Part shown: positions 1-8,453 of the stretch, in pieces
Layout of the letters: every line of letters begins with the position of its first letter
Numbering within the stretch: position 1 is the stretch's first letter
Source: Deltaproteobacteria bacterium
Lineage (GTDB): Bacteria; Desulfobacterota; Desulfobacteria; Desulfobacterales; Desulfatibacillaceae
Assembly: GCA_016235345.1 (NCBI GenBank)
Contig: JACRLG010000007.1
Location: 124,001-188,000, forward strand
Direction of reading: 5' to 3'
DNA length: 64,000 nt
Program-made: the position numbers and the translations under genes
The notes under the pieces: generated by a model
Databases searched by the model: none
What the model saw: the letters and a program-made list of their open reading frames with translations, nothing else
Told to the model about the DNA's origin: nothing

Positions 1-51
1 GTCGTTTGTCCAAAGGATCAAAAGGTGGTCGTCGGTTTCGCTTTCGGCCAT
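1..51 (-). CDS. N-terminus of a protein running off the left edge
   Basis: An ATG at 51 on the minus strand is preceded by GGAG at a 5-base spacing and reads MAESETDDHLLILWTND up to the window edge. Only 17 residues are visible. The pattern of a short acidic leader followed by a hydrophobic beta strand (LLILWTN) is reminiscent of DsrE-like sulfur-relay proteins of sulfate reducers. That is inference from a very short stretch, and no function should be taken from it. Confidence 0.5.
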   Translation of the reverse strand, partial: MAESETDDHLLILWTND

Positions 52-62
52 TTAATCTCCAT

Positions 63-93
63 TTTTTGCCACACCGCCTGGGCGATCACAAGC
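63..93. repeat. 31-bp direct repeat, copy 1
   Basis: Positions 63-93 and 248-278 are the same 31-bp sequence with one mismatch (A71 versus G256). Copy 1 runs on into AAGCGATGAGC, which matches the conserved end of the dispersed palindromic element described at 310-435. The 52-309 spacer therefore appears to be built from fragments and partial duplications of that element. I see no gene in 52-430. Confidence 0.75.
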
Positions 94-190
94 GATGAGC
101 TTTGGAAATGTTAAATTCTAAGGCTGCTTAGGGGGCGCGCACGGGGCCTATGCAAGGAACCCATGTCCCGTCTTATTTCCTGCTCCCGGC

Positions 191-230
191 CCCTGAGGGT
201 GTGAAAGCGATGAGCTGCAAGGCGCGTGAG
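191..230. repeat. Truncated copy of the dispersed palindromic element
   Basis: Nearly identical to the first 40 bases of the full copy that begins at 310 (CTGAGGGT-TGAAAGCGATGAGC, then TGCAAGGCGCG). It stops abruptly and lacks the second arm. It lies between the two copies of the 31-bp direct repeat. Confidence 0.7.
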
Positions 231-247
231 CTTCAACCTCAATCCAC

Positions 248-278
248 TTTTTGCCGCACCGCCTGGGCGATCACAAGC
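248..278. repeat. 31-bp direct repeat, copy 2
   Basis: Second copy of the repeat at 63-93, with one mismatch. It is followed by different sequence (AGCCGACGG), so the shared block ends at the conserved ATCACAAGC. Confidence 0.75.
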
Positions 279-309
279 AGCCGACGGTAAATCTCAAAAC
301 CGGGCAACC

Positions 310-435
310 CCTGAGGGTCTGAAAGCGATGAGCTGCAAGGCGCGCGAGCGAGCTGCGAGGGAGCGTACGCTTTTGTACGTGACCGAGCAGCGAGGCGACG
401 CGCAACGCCGCAGGTCGCGCTTTCAGACCCTCAGG
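310..435. repeat. Dispersed palindromic element, copy 1 (3' end of glgP)
   Basis: A perfect 18-bp terminal inverted repeat (CCTGAGGGTCTGAAAGCG at 310-327, its complement at 418-435) encloses the conserved boxes CGATGAGCTGCAAGG and GTACGCTTTTGTACGTGAC. The right arm overlaps the stop codon (431-433) of the glucan phosphorylase, so the element forms the immediate 3' end of that gene. It belongs to a family of at least seven copies in this window (29417, 39578, 40935, 43757, 45569 and 48906). Confidence 0.85.
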
Positions 436-2980
436 CCCAGGTGATGAGGTTTGGGGTGAATCTGAGTCTTTCATCCCCCGAAGGCATCACCCGCGCCGTG
501 TATCCGTAACGCCCGGCGCTTTTGCACGAGACGGTGGTGGCGTATTCGTAGAGGCCCTCCGAGATGATGCAGCACACGGACATTGTCTGGGAGAAGCTCT
601 TTATTATGTCATCGGTGGATTTCATCTCGCCCACGTAGAGGTGGACCTCCACCTCGTCCGGTTTGAGATCGCCCAGGAAAACCTCGGTGGTGACGGTGAA
701 GGTGTCGCCCACCCGCATGAAGCCGGTGCGTTCCCTTTTGGGGGTTGCGATCCTTATGTCCTTCCACCGCTCCTCCAGGCGCATGTGCTGGGCCAGGAGT
801 TTCCGGGCGTCCTCCGCGCCGTCGGCCATGAGGCGCATGTGCTGGGAGACTGCTGGAGCATAGAACAGTTTCTCGTAATTTTCCACCATGTGGTGGGCGG
901 AGAACCTTGCCAGGGCCACTTTCATGGACTCCTTCATCATCTTCACCCAACGGGTGGGGGTGTCGTGTTCCCGGCGTTCGTAAAAGCAGGGGATCACCTC
1001 GTTTTCCAGGGTGTTGTACAGGGCATGGCTTTCGGTTCTGTCCTGGTAGGCCCCGTCTTCCAGCTCCTCCCCCTGGCCTATGGCCCAGCCCAGTTCCGGG
1101 GAATAGGCCTCGTCCCACCAGCCGTCCAGGACGCTCAGGTTGAGGCCGCCGTTAAGGGCGGCCTTCATGCCGCTGGTTCCGCAGGCCTCCAGGGGCCTCC
1201 TTGGGGTGTTGAGCCATACGTCCGCGCCCTGGACCAGGTATCGGGCCACGTTGATGTCGTAATCCTCTATGAAGACGATTCTGCGGCGCACCGCAGGGCG
1301 GCGTGCGAACCTCACTATCTGCTGGATGAGGCCCTTGCCGTCGTGGTCTTTAGGGTGGGCCTTTCCTGCGAAGATGAGCTGAACCGGGCGGTCGCGGTTG
1401 GTGATCAGCGCCTCCAGGCGCTCCGGGTCGCTTAACAGGAGGGTGGCCCGCTTGTAGGTGGCGAAACGCCGGGCGAAAACGATGGTCAGAACGTCCTGGT
1501 CCAGAACGTTGGTGGCGTCGTCCATCATGGCCTTGGGGGCGTTGCGGCGGGCGTACTGCCTGGTCATGAAGTCCCGGCAGGCGCGGATGAGGCGGCTGCG
1601 GCTCATTTCGTGGGCCCGCCAAAGCTCGCCGTCGTAGATGGCGTTCACCCTGTCCACGATGTTTTCGTCCGAGGGGCGGAGCGGCCAGTCCGGGCCAAGG
1701 TAGAGATCGAACAGAAGCGCGTTTTCCTGGCTCAGCCACGAGCTGGGATGGATCCCGTTGGTCACGTGGCCGATGGGTATTTCGGCCTCCGGGACCCCCG
1801 GCCAGGCGTGGCTCCACATGCGCCGGGCCACTCGCCCGTGGAGCTTTGAGACGCCGTTGCGGTGGGCGCTCATGCGAAGGGCCAGGATGAACATGGAGAC
1901 GGGGCCGTCGGGACCGGAGCCCGCAGCCTGACCCCAGGAGAGTATTTCATCCGCCGAGGTTCTGAGGCTTTCCTCCATGGTGGCGAAAACCGGGCGGGCC
2001 ATGTGGGCGTGGAATTCGTCGTGCCCTGCCTGGACCGGCGTATGGGTGGTGAAAACCGTGGTTCTGGGCACCACTTCGAGAGCCGTGGGAAGGTCGATGC
2101 CGCAGTAGCGGATGCACTGGGCGATGCGCTCCAGGCTTGCGAATGCCGAGTGGCCCTCGTTCATGTGGCACACCGCCGGTTGGATGCCCAGGGCCTCCAG
2201 GGCCCTCATGCCGCCCACGCCCAGCACCATCTCCTGGGCCATGCGGGTGTGGCCCTCGGCGGCGTAGAGCCTTCCCGTGATCGCCCTGATTTCGGGAGGA
2301 TTCACCGGTATGTTGGTGTCTAAGAGCAGGAGGGGTATCCGGCCCACATCCACCCTCCACACCGCTGCCAGGGCTTCGCCGTGGGGAACGGGAACCCTGA
2401 TGAGAAGTTCCTGGCCGTCGCCGGCCTTAAGGCGCGTCATGGGAAGGTGGTAGAGGTTGACGTCCGGGTATTCCTCCTGCTGCCAGCCTTCGTGGTTCAG
2501 GTACTGGTGAAAGTAGCCCTGGCGGAAAAGAAGGCCCACGCCCACCAGCGGCAGGCCGATGTCGGAGGCGGCTTTTAAGTGGTCACCGGCCAGAACCCCG
2601 AGCCCGCCCGCGAAAATGGGCAGGCTTTCGTGGATGCCGAATTCCATGGAAAAATATGCCACCGGATGCTGCCAGGTGATGAGGCTTCCGTTTCTGGAGC
2701 AGGGGGCCTTCACCTGGGCCTCGAAGCGGGCCTTGACCCTCTCCAGGTGATTCAAGAAGGTTTCGTCGCTTGCCACGGCCTCCAGGTTTTCCTGGTTCAA
2801 GAGAGTTGAAAAGGCCAAAGGGTTTTCCCCGGATTTGGCCCACATGGCGGGATTGACCCTGCGGTAGATTTCCTTGGCGTCGTGCTGCCAGCTCCACCAC
2901 AGGTTGGCGGAAAGCTCCTCTATGAAGGCCATTTTGCGGGGGATGGACGGAAAAACCTGGAAAGCCTGGAAGTTTTTCAT
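431..2980 (-). CDS. glgP: Alpha-glucan phosphorylase, GT35, short DUF3417 type
   Basis: Cytoplasmic phosphorolysis of glycogen or maltodextrin to glucose-1-phosphate. At 849 residues it has the domain order of the TIGR02094-type phosphorylases: an N-terminal DUF3417 segment (about residues 10-120, containing SANLWWSW), then the GT-B catalytic body. The PLP-binding lysine is visible in GTSGMKAALNGG near residue 600, and the HMNEGHSAF motif of the family is present. A C-terminal beta-rich tail of about 120 residues follows. The gene is divergent from the MBL hydrolase at 3199, and its stop codon lies inside a dispersed palindromic element. No other glycogen gene is adjacent. Family assignment is secure; the exact substrate (glycogen or maltodextrin) is not decided by the sequence. 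Confidence 0.95.
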   Translation of the reverse strand: MKNFQAFQVFPSIPRKMAFIEELSANLWWSWQHDAKEIYRRVNPAMWAKSGENPLAFSTLLNQENLEAVASDETFLNHLERVKARFEAQVKAPCSRNGSLITWQHPVAYFSMEFGIHESLPIFAGGLGVLAGDHLKAASDIGLPLVGVGLLFRQGYFHQYLNHEGWQQEEYPDVNLYHLPMTRLKAGDGQELLIRVPVPHGEALAAVWRVDVGRIPLLLLDTNIPVNPPEIRAITGRLYAAEGHTRMAQEMVLGVGGMRALEALGIQPAVCHMNEGHSAFASLERIAQCIRYCGIDLPTALEVVPRTTVFTTHTPVQAGHDEFHAHMARPVFATMEESLRTSADEILSWGQAAGSGPDGPVSMFILALRMSAHRNGVSKLHGRVARRMWSHAWPGVPEAEIPIGHVTNGIHPSSWLSQENALLFDLYLGPDWPLRPSDENIVDRVNAIYDGELWRAHEMSRSRLIRACRDFMTRQYARRNAPKAMMDDATNVLDQDVLTIVFARRFATYKRATLLLSDPERLEALITNRDRPVQLIFAGKAHPKDHDGKGLIQQIVRFARRPAVRRRIVFIEDYDINVARYLVQGADVWLNTPRRPLEACGTSGMKAALNGGLNLSVLDGWWDEAYSPELGWAIGQGEELEDGAYQDRTESHALYNTLENEVIPCFYERREHDTPTRWVKMMKESMKVALARFSAHHMVENYEKLFYAPAVSQHMRLMADGAEDARKLLAQHMRLEERWKDIRIATPKRERTGFMRVGDTFTVTTEVFLGDLKPDEVEVHLYVGEMKSTDDIIKSFSQTMSVCCIISEGLYEYATTVSCKSAGRYGYTARVMPSGDERLRFTPNLITWA

Positions 2981-3149
2981 ATTCTTATTCCGTGAGGAAG
3001 GGAGGGTGATTGGCGGATATCTTCTTTAAGTCTGCGCCGCATCCCAAATATGCCGGAAAACATCAGCATGAAGCAAGGGGGAAAGTGAAGGGCTTCATAT
3101 TGAGGCCAAAAAGCCCGCCGGAAGCAGGTTGCAGGTTCTCCCCGGTGTC

Positions 3150-3177
3150 TTGACAGTACAGCGGCCCCTTTGATAAA
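3150..3177 (+). promoter_or_regulatory. Sigma70-like promoter of the MBL hydrolase
   Basis: TTGACA at 3150-3155, a 16-base spacer and GATAAA at 3172-3177, just upstream of the GGAGG ribosome site of the gene starting at 3199. The -35 box is perfect and the -10 box is fair. Confidence 0.45.
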
Positions 3178-3198
3178 AAGGGCAATCGGAGGCCTTTC

Positions 3199-4020
3199 AT
3201 GAAAATCTGTTATTACGGCGTCAGGGGTTCGATTCCCACACCGGGCAGGGAAACCATCCGTTACGGAGGGAACACGCCCTGCGTGGCGGTTCGGTGCGAC
3301 GGGGAGCTTTTCATCCTGGACGCCGGAACCGGCCTTAGGGTGCTTGGTGAGGAACTCATGGAAGGGCCTTTCGGAAGGGGCGGGGGCAGGGCGACCCTTC
3401 TGGTCACCCACACCCACTGGGACCACATCCAGGGCTTTCCCTTTTTCAGGCCGGCCTACGTTCCCGGCAACTCCTTCCAGATAGCGGGGATGCACCAGAT
3501 CAACAAGGGCCTGGAAACCGCCATGCATCACCAGCAGCAGTACCAGAACTTTCCGGTGCTTTTGAACCAGATGCCGGCCAGAATCGTTTTCAACGCCCTT
3601 TCCGAGGACGCCGGGCTTAGCCTGGGCGACACCACCATCTCCACCACCGAGCTTAACCACCCCGGCGGGGCCTGCGCCTACCGGGTTGAATACAAGGGCC
3701 ACGCGGTTGTCTACGCCACCGACACCGAGCACTACGCCTCCATCGACCTAAGGCTTTTAAACCTCTGCCTGGGGGCGGACCTCCTGATTTACGACACCAC
3801 ATATTCCCCTGCCGAGTACGCCGAGCACCGGGGCTGGGGCCACTCCACCTACGCGGAGGGAGTCAGGCTCGCAAGGGCCGCCGGGGTGAAGGCCCTTCAC
3901 ATGTTTCATCACCACCCGTCCCACACCGATGAAATGATGGAGGCCATGCTGGTTGAGGCCAGGGAGCTTTTCCCGAACATACACCTTGCACGTGAGGGAT
4001 GGGAGCTTGATTTGGGATAG
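3199..4020 (+). CDS. MBL-fold metal-dependent hydrolase (PhnP/RNase Z-like)
   Basis: A 273-residue cytoplasmic metallo-beta-lactamase-fold protein. The start has GGAGG 7 bases upstream. The early glycines RGSIPTPG and YGGNTPC and the metal motif HTHWDH (about residue 72) are typical of the Lactamase_B_2 / RNase Z / PhnP branch. A later Asp (ATDTEH) and the HHHPSHTDEMM stretch complete the dinuclear site. These families cleave phosphodiesters, but the substrate is not evident from sequence or neighbours. The flexible arm that RNase Z uses to bind tRNA is not apparent, so a PhnP-like or uncharacterised phosphodiesterase is more likely than tRNA processing. It precedes the beta-barrel gene by 49 bases and may share its transcript. 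Confidence 0.85.
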   Translation: MKICYYGVRGSIPTPGRETIRYGGNTPCVAVRCDGELFILDAGTGLRVLGEELMEGPFGRGGGRATLLVTHTHWDHIQGFPFFRPAYVPGNSFQIAGMHQINKGLETAMHHQQQYQNFPVLLNQMPARIVFNALSEDAGLSLGDTTISTTELNHPGGACAYRVEYKGHAVVYATDTEHYASIDLRLLNLCLGADLLIYDTTYSPAEYAEHRGWGHSTYAEGVRLARAAGVKALHMFHHHPSHTDEMMEAMLVEARELFPNIHLAREGWELDLG

Positions 4021-4069
4021 ACGATTCAGATCGGGCTTATGTGACGGCCCCATAATAAAGGAACCCGGA

Positions 4070-5173
4070 ATGACCCAGGCGAAGTTTTCCTCTCTCAAAA
4101 AGCACGGATTGACGGCTGCGGCCTGCTTTCTGTGCATGTGCATTTTTACGCAAAAGAATCTTTGGGCCTGAGCTTGCGACACCCCTGCCTCTCCGGTCGG
4201 AGAGTCGGCGTCTTCGGTGGAAGCGACCCGCTCGGAACGGGACCGCGACTTATGGCGGGAAATGCGCGGCATCCAGGAGGATGCGGGCCAGCCCGGCGAG
4301 CGCAACAGGGTTTTTACCGGCTCCCTTAGGGTCGGCCTGCAATACGACTCCAACGTCGGGCTGTTCCCGGACAACGAGGCTTTTATCGAGCCCCAAGACC
4401 TCAAAAGCACAGGGGAGGACGAGGCGGGCGTCATTCAGGCCCATGCCGGGTTCCAGCCCGAAACAAAGGGGGCGCTTGGGTTTCGAGGCGACTATTACCT
4501 TTATACCGACTTTCACAAGGATTTGAACGACTACAACATCTTAGACCAGATGGTCACCCTGGAGCCGCTTTTCCGGGTGGGCAAAACCCGGATTTCGGTT
4601 CCAGTAAGCTACAGTTACGTGATGGAGGACTACGCCAGGGAGTTGTCCGGGTTTTACGCCAAGCCCGCCGTCACCGTGGGGCTGGGCAAAAGTCACATGG
4701 CCCGGTTTTACGGAACGTATTCGGATGTCTCCTACGCCAGGGACGATTCAGATATTCTCCAGGAAGACCAGAGCGCCACGTCGTACGGCGGCGGCGCGGC
4801 TTATATCTTTTCCTTCCGGTCTAACGCGGCCTTTCTGAAACTGGACGGCGGTTTTCGGGCCAACGAGGCCAAAGGGGACAACTGGGATTACGATTCCCGG
4901 ATGCTGGCGCTCTCGCTGCGGGTTCCCGTGGTTGAAAACCTCGTTTTTTATGGTTCAACGAGCCTGGATTTGAGGGATTTTTCAAACGTGCATTCCACGT
5001 ACGATAAAAAGCGCGACGACACCCGCGTAACGGCCTATGCCGACCTGAACTACGAGCTGAAAAAGCGTTACGACCTCTTTGCCAGTTACACGCTTATTCA
5101 TTCCGATTCGAATCTTCCTGCCTACGACTATGACCGCCACGTTGTGACCGTGGGGGTCGGGGTGCATTTTTAG
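4070..5173 (+). CDS. Outer-membrane beta-barrel protein interrupted by an in-frame UGA
   Basis: The ATG at 4070 has an AAGGA site 7 bases upstream and encodes a clear Sec signal peptide (KKHGLTAAACFLCMCIF, ending NLWA). The codon at 4169-4171 is TGA. The same frame then stays open for 334 codons to TAG at 5173. The downstream part is an all-beta protein: alternating strands, many aromatic residues (YDSNVGLF, YYLYTDFHKD, YDLFASYTLIHSD) and a terminal aromatic (VGVGVHF), as in outer-membrane barrels. The internal GTG at 4217 would give a barrel with no export signal and a poor ribosome site, so the 4070 start is the sensible gene. A CTCTCC-GGTC-GGAGAG hairpin lies 23 bases after the UGA. Either the gene is a recent nonsense mutant, the base is an assembly error, or the UGA is recoded. 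Barrel function is unknown. Confidence 0.7.
4189..4204 (+). promoter_or_regulatory. SECIS-like hairpin downstream of an in-frame UGA
   Basis: A 6-bp stem CTCTCC/GGAGAG closes a GGTC apical loop (4195-4198). The loop begins 23 bases after the UGA at 4169-4171. The E. coli fdhF SECIS also presents GGUC in its apical loop, about 18 bases after its UGA. The bulged U below the loop is not obvious here. The structure is seen; the role is speculative. Confidence 0.35.
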
Positions 5174-5270
5174 CGGAAAAGGGCCGCGAGGCTTGGGGGA
5201 TTTTCCCGGCGATTGCCTCATCGCCCTTTCGAGATGTTGCGAATTACCCAGGATGAAAGAAAGGTTCCGC

Positions 5271-5450
5271 ATGGGATCGGACGAAGGCGTCTTAAAGGCA
5301 GCCAAGGAAATAACCATAAAGTTCATCGAGGTGGGGAGGCTTTCGCCGACCGCCTTCGGCGACACCTTCAAATCAATCTACACCGCCATAAAAGAGGCCG
5401 TGGAGGGCGAGCCCGAAGCCCCGCCGGAGGGGCAGGCCGAGGAAAAGTGA
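5271..5450 (+). CDS. Small conserved-looking acidic protein, unknown
   Basis: A 59-residue protein from the ATG at 5271, chosen because AGAAAGG lies 6 bases upstream. Upstream in-frame ATGs (5253, 5193) have poor sites. It has one amphipathic helical stretch (AAKEITIKFIEVGRL), then SPTAFGDTFKSIYTAIKEAV and an acidic proline-rich tail. The layout resembles short helical DNA- or protein-binding modules of proteobacteria, but I do not recognise the family. A strong intrinsic terminator follows directly, so it is probably the last gene of the 3199-5450 transcript or a separate short unit. Confidence 0.6.
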   Translation: MGSDEGVLKAAKEITIKFIEVGRLSPTAFGDTFKSIYTAIKEAVEGEPEAPPEGQAEEK

Positions 5451-5494
5451 GCGCCGCCTGAAACCCCGAAAGTACCGCTCAGCGCCCCATCCCG

Positions 5495-5532
5495 GACAAT
5501 GCGCGGGCATCTCGCCCGCGCATTGTCTTTTT
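5495..5532 (+). terminator. Strong intrinsic terminator
   Basis: A perfect 14-bp stem GACAATGCGCGGGC (5495-5508) with its complement at 5514-5527 and a 5-base loop, followed by TTTTT. It ends the plus-strand unit that finishes at 5450 and faces the convergent gene at 5554. Confidence 0.9.
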
Positions 5533-5553
5533 CATATCATCGCCTTGAATTCA

Positions 5554-5994
5554 TCAATCCCGTTCCCAGACCTCCGGCGGAACCGGCCCCACGCTCTGGT
5601 ATTCGATGCTCTGCGGGATGATCTTAATCACGCAGTAGTTGGGATCATCCGGCCCTGAAAAAAACCTCATCAGGTGCTCATCCCAAAACGCGTGCCTGCT
5701 GGCCTTGTCGCAAAGAATCTCCGCCTTTCCCTCCACCTGTATGTAGGCTGCGGCTGTTTCCATGTCGGTCACGCCGGTGGTGAGGTGAACCTTCGGGTTG
5801 TTTTTGATGTGGGCCACCTTTCGGGAATCGGCATTGGACGGCATCCTGAAATCGAGGTTTTCGTCCGCCACGGGTGCCATGTAACGCGCCCAGGGCCGGT
5901 TGTCTTCGGTTACCGTGGCCAGAACCGCCACTGTGGGGTGGTCGCACATGGCGAGAATCTTCTTTTTGAGCGCTTCCTTTTGAGCCTTGTCCAT
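5554..5994 (-). CDS. Pyridoxamine 5'-phosphate oxidase-family protein
   Basis: A 146-residue split-barrel flavin-binding protein of the general stress protein 26 / PPOX type. Recognisable are the opening helix, HPTVAVLATVTEDNRPWARYM, the central NADSRKVAHIKNNPKVHL stretch and the conserved YIQVEGKAEIL strand. Such proteins bind FMN, F420 or haem and act in redox or unknown chemistry; the cofactor cannot be decided here. The gene follows the acyl-CoA dehydrogenase on the same strand after about 50 bases, so the two may be co-transcribed. Confidence 0.88.
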   Translation of the reverse strand: MDKAQKEALKKKILAMCDHPTVAVLATVTEDNRPWARYMAPVADENLDFRMPSNADSRKVAHIKNNPKVHLTTGVTDMETAAAYIQVEGKAEILCDKASRHAFWDEHLMRFFSGPDDPNYCVIKIIPQSIEYQSVGPVPPEVWERD

Positions 5995-6044
5995 CTTGTC
6001 CGCCTTTTATTTCGTGATTTCCAAAGCCTGCCCGCTGCCCGCTG

Positions 6045-7190
6045 TCAGCTGCTTCTCATCTTTCCCGCGTAAAGAAGGGGCTGGGCCACTATCACCTTCT
6101 GGAGGTCCAGGTTTCCCATCACGACGGGAACCGCCGCCGCAAGGGCGTAGATGCGGGCTATGTCGTAGTCCTGGCTTAGGGAGTAGGCCCCGTGGATTTC
6201 CATGGAAAGGTCGGCCACGCAGCGAATGGTTTCGGCGATTACTAGCTTCAAGGCCGCAGCGTCGGTGAAGATGTCGCCGCCCTTGTCGGCCCTGGCGCAG
6301 ATGTAAAGAAAGTACGCGTTGGCGGCGGACAGCTTACTGGCCATGCGGGCCAGCTTGTCCTGGATCATGGCGAATTTCTGTCCGATGGGCTTTCCCCGGT
6401 GCGTGCGGGTGTTGGCGTAGGTGATGGCCAGATCGACGCCCCGGAAGCAGGCTCCAAGAAAGGTGGCGCAGAAGCCGATTTTCCCAAGGGACTCGGCCTT
6501 CAGAAGGATTTCGAAGCCCTGGTCCACCGTTCCAAGAAGGTGTTCGTCGGGCGCGAAATAGTTTTCCAGGAACAGATCGCCGTTATCGATGGCCATGTGC
6601 ACGAAGGTCTCGCGGCCTCCAATCTTGTAGCCGGGCCGTTCGGTCTCGATATAAAACGCCGCCACTTTTTCGTCTTCGGTCTTGGCGAAAAGTATCATGT
6701 GATGGCAGGTGCCGGAGTGGGTGATGAAGCGCTTGGTGCCGTTCAAAATCCAGCCGCCCTCGGTCTTTTTGGCAACGGTGACAAGCTGCCTGGGGTCGCT
6801 TCCGGTGTCCGGCTCGGTGAAGGCGAGCCCGCCAATGGTTTCGAGGGACAGGAGGCCGGGCAGCACCTCCTTTTTAAGCTCCTCGTTTCCGTAGTGAAGG
6901 ATGGGCCAGGCCAGGATGTAGTTTTCCAGTATCACGTTGGGGGGAATGGGGCAGGCGTAGCCCAGTTCCCTTATGGCCAGCATGAGGGACGAGAAGGTGG
7001 CGTCCACACCGCCGTATTCCCTGGGAAAGGGCAGGGCCAGGATGTCCAGGGCCTTGAAACGCTCCAAGAGCTGGCCCTTCATTTCGCCCTCGGCCTCTAT
7101 CTCGCGGGCCTTGGGCAGGATTTCCTTTCGCGCGAAGGCCGAGACGGTCTTCGCCACCTCGTTTTCCTCAAAGGTAAGATCGAATTGCAT
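6045..7190 (-). CDS. Acyl-CoA dehydrogenase
   Basis: A 381-residue flavoprotein of the acyl-CoA dehydrogenase family, oxidising an acyl-CoA to the trans-2-enoyl-CoA with electrons passed to ETF. The three-part fold is visible: a helical N-domain (residues 1-115), a beta middle domain with GLAFTEPDTGSDPRQL and the RFITHSG FAD/substrate loop (about 115-225), and a C-terminal helical bundle with the AMIQDKLARMAS helix. The near-terminal MEIHGAYSLSQDYDIARIYALA replaces the usual IHGGxGYxxEYPVERxYRDA, so it is a divergent branch and its acyl substrate is not predictable. Its only lipid-type neighbour in the window is the enoyl-CoA hydratase at 29564. Confidence 0.92.
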   Translation of the reverse strand: MQFDLTFEENEVAKTVSAFARKEILPKAREIEAEGEMKGQLLERFKALDILALPFPREYGGVDATFSSLMLAIRELGYACPIPPNVILENYILAWPILHYGNEELKKEVLPGLLSLETIGGLAFTEPDTGSDPRQLVTVAKKTEGGWILNGTKRFITHSGTCHHMILFAKTEDEKVAAFYIETERPGYKIGGRETFVHMAIDNGDLFLENYFAPDEHLLGTVDQGFEILLKAESLGKIGFCATFLGACFRGVDLAITYANTRTHRGKPIGQKFAMIQDKLARMASKLSAANAYFLYICARADKGGDIFTDAAALKLVIAETIRCVADLSMEIHGAYSLSQDYDIARIYALAAAVPVVMGNLDLQKVIVAQPLLYAGKMRSS

Positions 7191-7273
7191 GATTGTTTCC
7201 CGTGTGCTGTTGATCGAAAAAGGGCATGAGAACTTTCAGCGGGTTTCAGTCAGTCCGTTGGAAAGGCAGGCGT

Positions 7274-8230
7274 TCATTCGGTGAATTTGGTTCCTATAAC
7301 GCTCCCCGCCCGGCGCAGCTCGCTGCGGTAGGCGTCGCCGTTTTTTGAAAGCAGGTCGGAAAGGTAGCGGACGTTCTTTTCGGCGTATTCGGCGTAAAGG
7401 TCGCGGTCAAGGGCGAAGCGCTCACGAAAATGGCTGCGCATGGCGGTGCAGAGGCCATCCAAGTGGCACTCCATCCTGTTCCTTATGAATTCGTAAAACC
7501 CCTTGGTTTTTTCCAGAAGGTCGAGCTCGGAGGAAAATTCATCCACCTCGCCCTCCACCAGTTCCCTGTAGAGAAGTACGAGTTTTTCCAGATAGTTGCG
7601 GCTGGCCATCTGGCCCAGAAGATCGGCTGTGCCTAAAATTTTTCCGGCCACCCTTGTTTCGGCGTCCTGGAATGCGATGGATGATGGGCAGGAGGAAAGC
7701 TCGGTGCACAGGATCATGGCCGCGCATTTTTCGGCGTCCGCCTCTGAAAAGCCAGCATTCAAAAGGTATGTCCGGGCGAAGTCTGCGCTTCTTTCAACGT
7801 GGATGCGGGTGTGTTTCGCGCCGGTGCCTTCGGTGTCGTGGGTTTCCTGGATGTAGCCGGTGTCGTGCATCAAAGCGGCTATGAGGCATAGAAGAACGTA
7901 ACGGGAGTCCAGGGGGATGAGGTGGTGTTCTATGCTGACCCCGTGCAGAAGGCGGGCGGTTGCGAGAACCACGTCCAGGGTGTGGGCCAGATCGTGGTAA
8001 GGAGTGTTGCAGGAGCGGAACCCGGGGAAATCGCCCGAAAAAAGAGCAATCACGTCCTTATAAACCTTGTGGAACGCGGGCCAGTCAAAATCCGGGGCGG
8101 CCAGGTGAGCCACCCGGCGCAGCTCCGCAAGCAGTTTTTCGGGGTCTTCCACGTGCAGAATCCGGGTCACTTTACCCCGGTCGTTCCCGGTTTTCGAAAA
8201 GTCGCCTTTTACCGTGTCCTGCCTGGCCAT
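7274..8230 (-). CDS. HD-domain metal-dependent phosphohydrolase
   Basis: A 318-residue protein from the ATG at 8230, which has AAGGGTGG 6 bases upstream; an in-frame TTG at 8263 gives a longer but less likely form. The HD signature is clear: YHDLAHTLDV, then LMHDTGY, then HxxRS-type histidines. The arrangement is closer to eukaryotic-type cyclic-nucleotide phosphodiesterases than to HD-GYP proteins, because there is no GYP motif. A role in nucleotide or second-messenger hydrolysis is plausible, but the substrate is unknown. No membrane segment or sensor domain is present. Confidence 0.82.
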   Translation of the reverse strand: MARQDTVKGDFSKTGNDRGKVTRILHVEDPEKLLAELRRVAHLAAPDFDWPAFHKVYKDVIALFSGDFPGFRSCNTPYHDLAHTLDVVLATARLLHGVSIEHHLIPLDSRYVLLCLIAALMHDTGYIQETHDTEGTGAKHTRIHVERSADFARTYLLNAGFSEADAEKCAAMILCTELSSCPSSIAFQDAETRVAGKILGTADLLGQMASRNYLEKLVLLYRELVEGEVDEFSSELDLLEKTKGFYEFIRNRMECHLDGLCTAMRSHFRERFALDRDLYAEYAEKNVRYLSDLLSKNGDAYRSELRRAGSVIGTKFTE

Positions 8231-8453
8231 TGGCGGCCACCCTTGGGAAAGAGCCAGCGACAACCTTGCGCCTCAAAAGCCTTCTGCAGTGCGGCCCGGT
8301 CATGGGGTATCCGGGATACGCCGCATATGCATGGTTATGTGGTGGAGATATTCGGCAAGCATAACCGAAAACCCAAGTGTCAGGCAAGGACTTTGTGATA
8401 CGGGCTCCTCCTTCGGCAAAGGCTGGCGGGGCAGGCGCTTTTCATGGGAGCCG

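Noticed and set aside
3219-3240. GGTTCGATTCCC resembling a tRNA T-loop
   Set aside because: It lies in the reading frame of the MBL hydrolase (RGSIPTPG) with no acceptor or anticodon stem around it.
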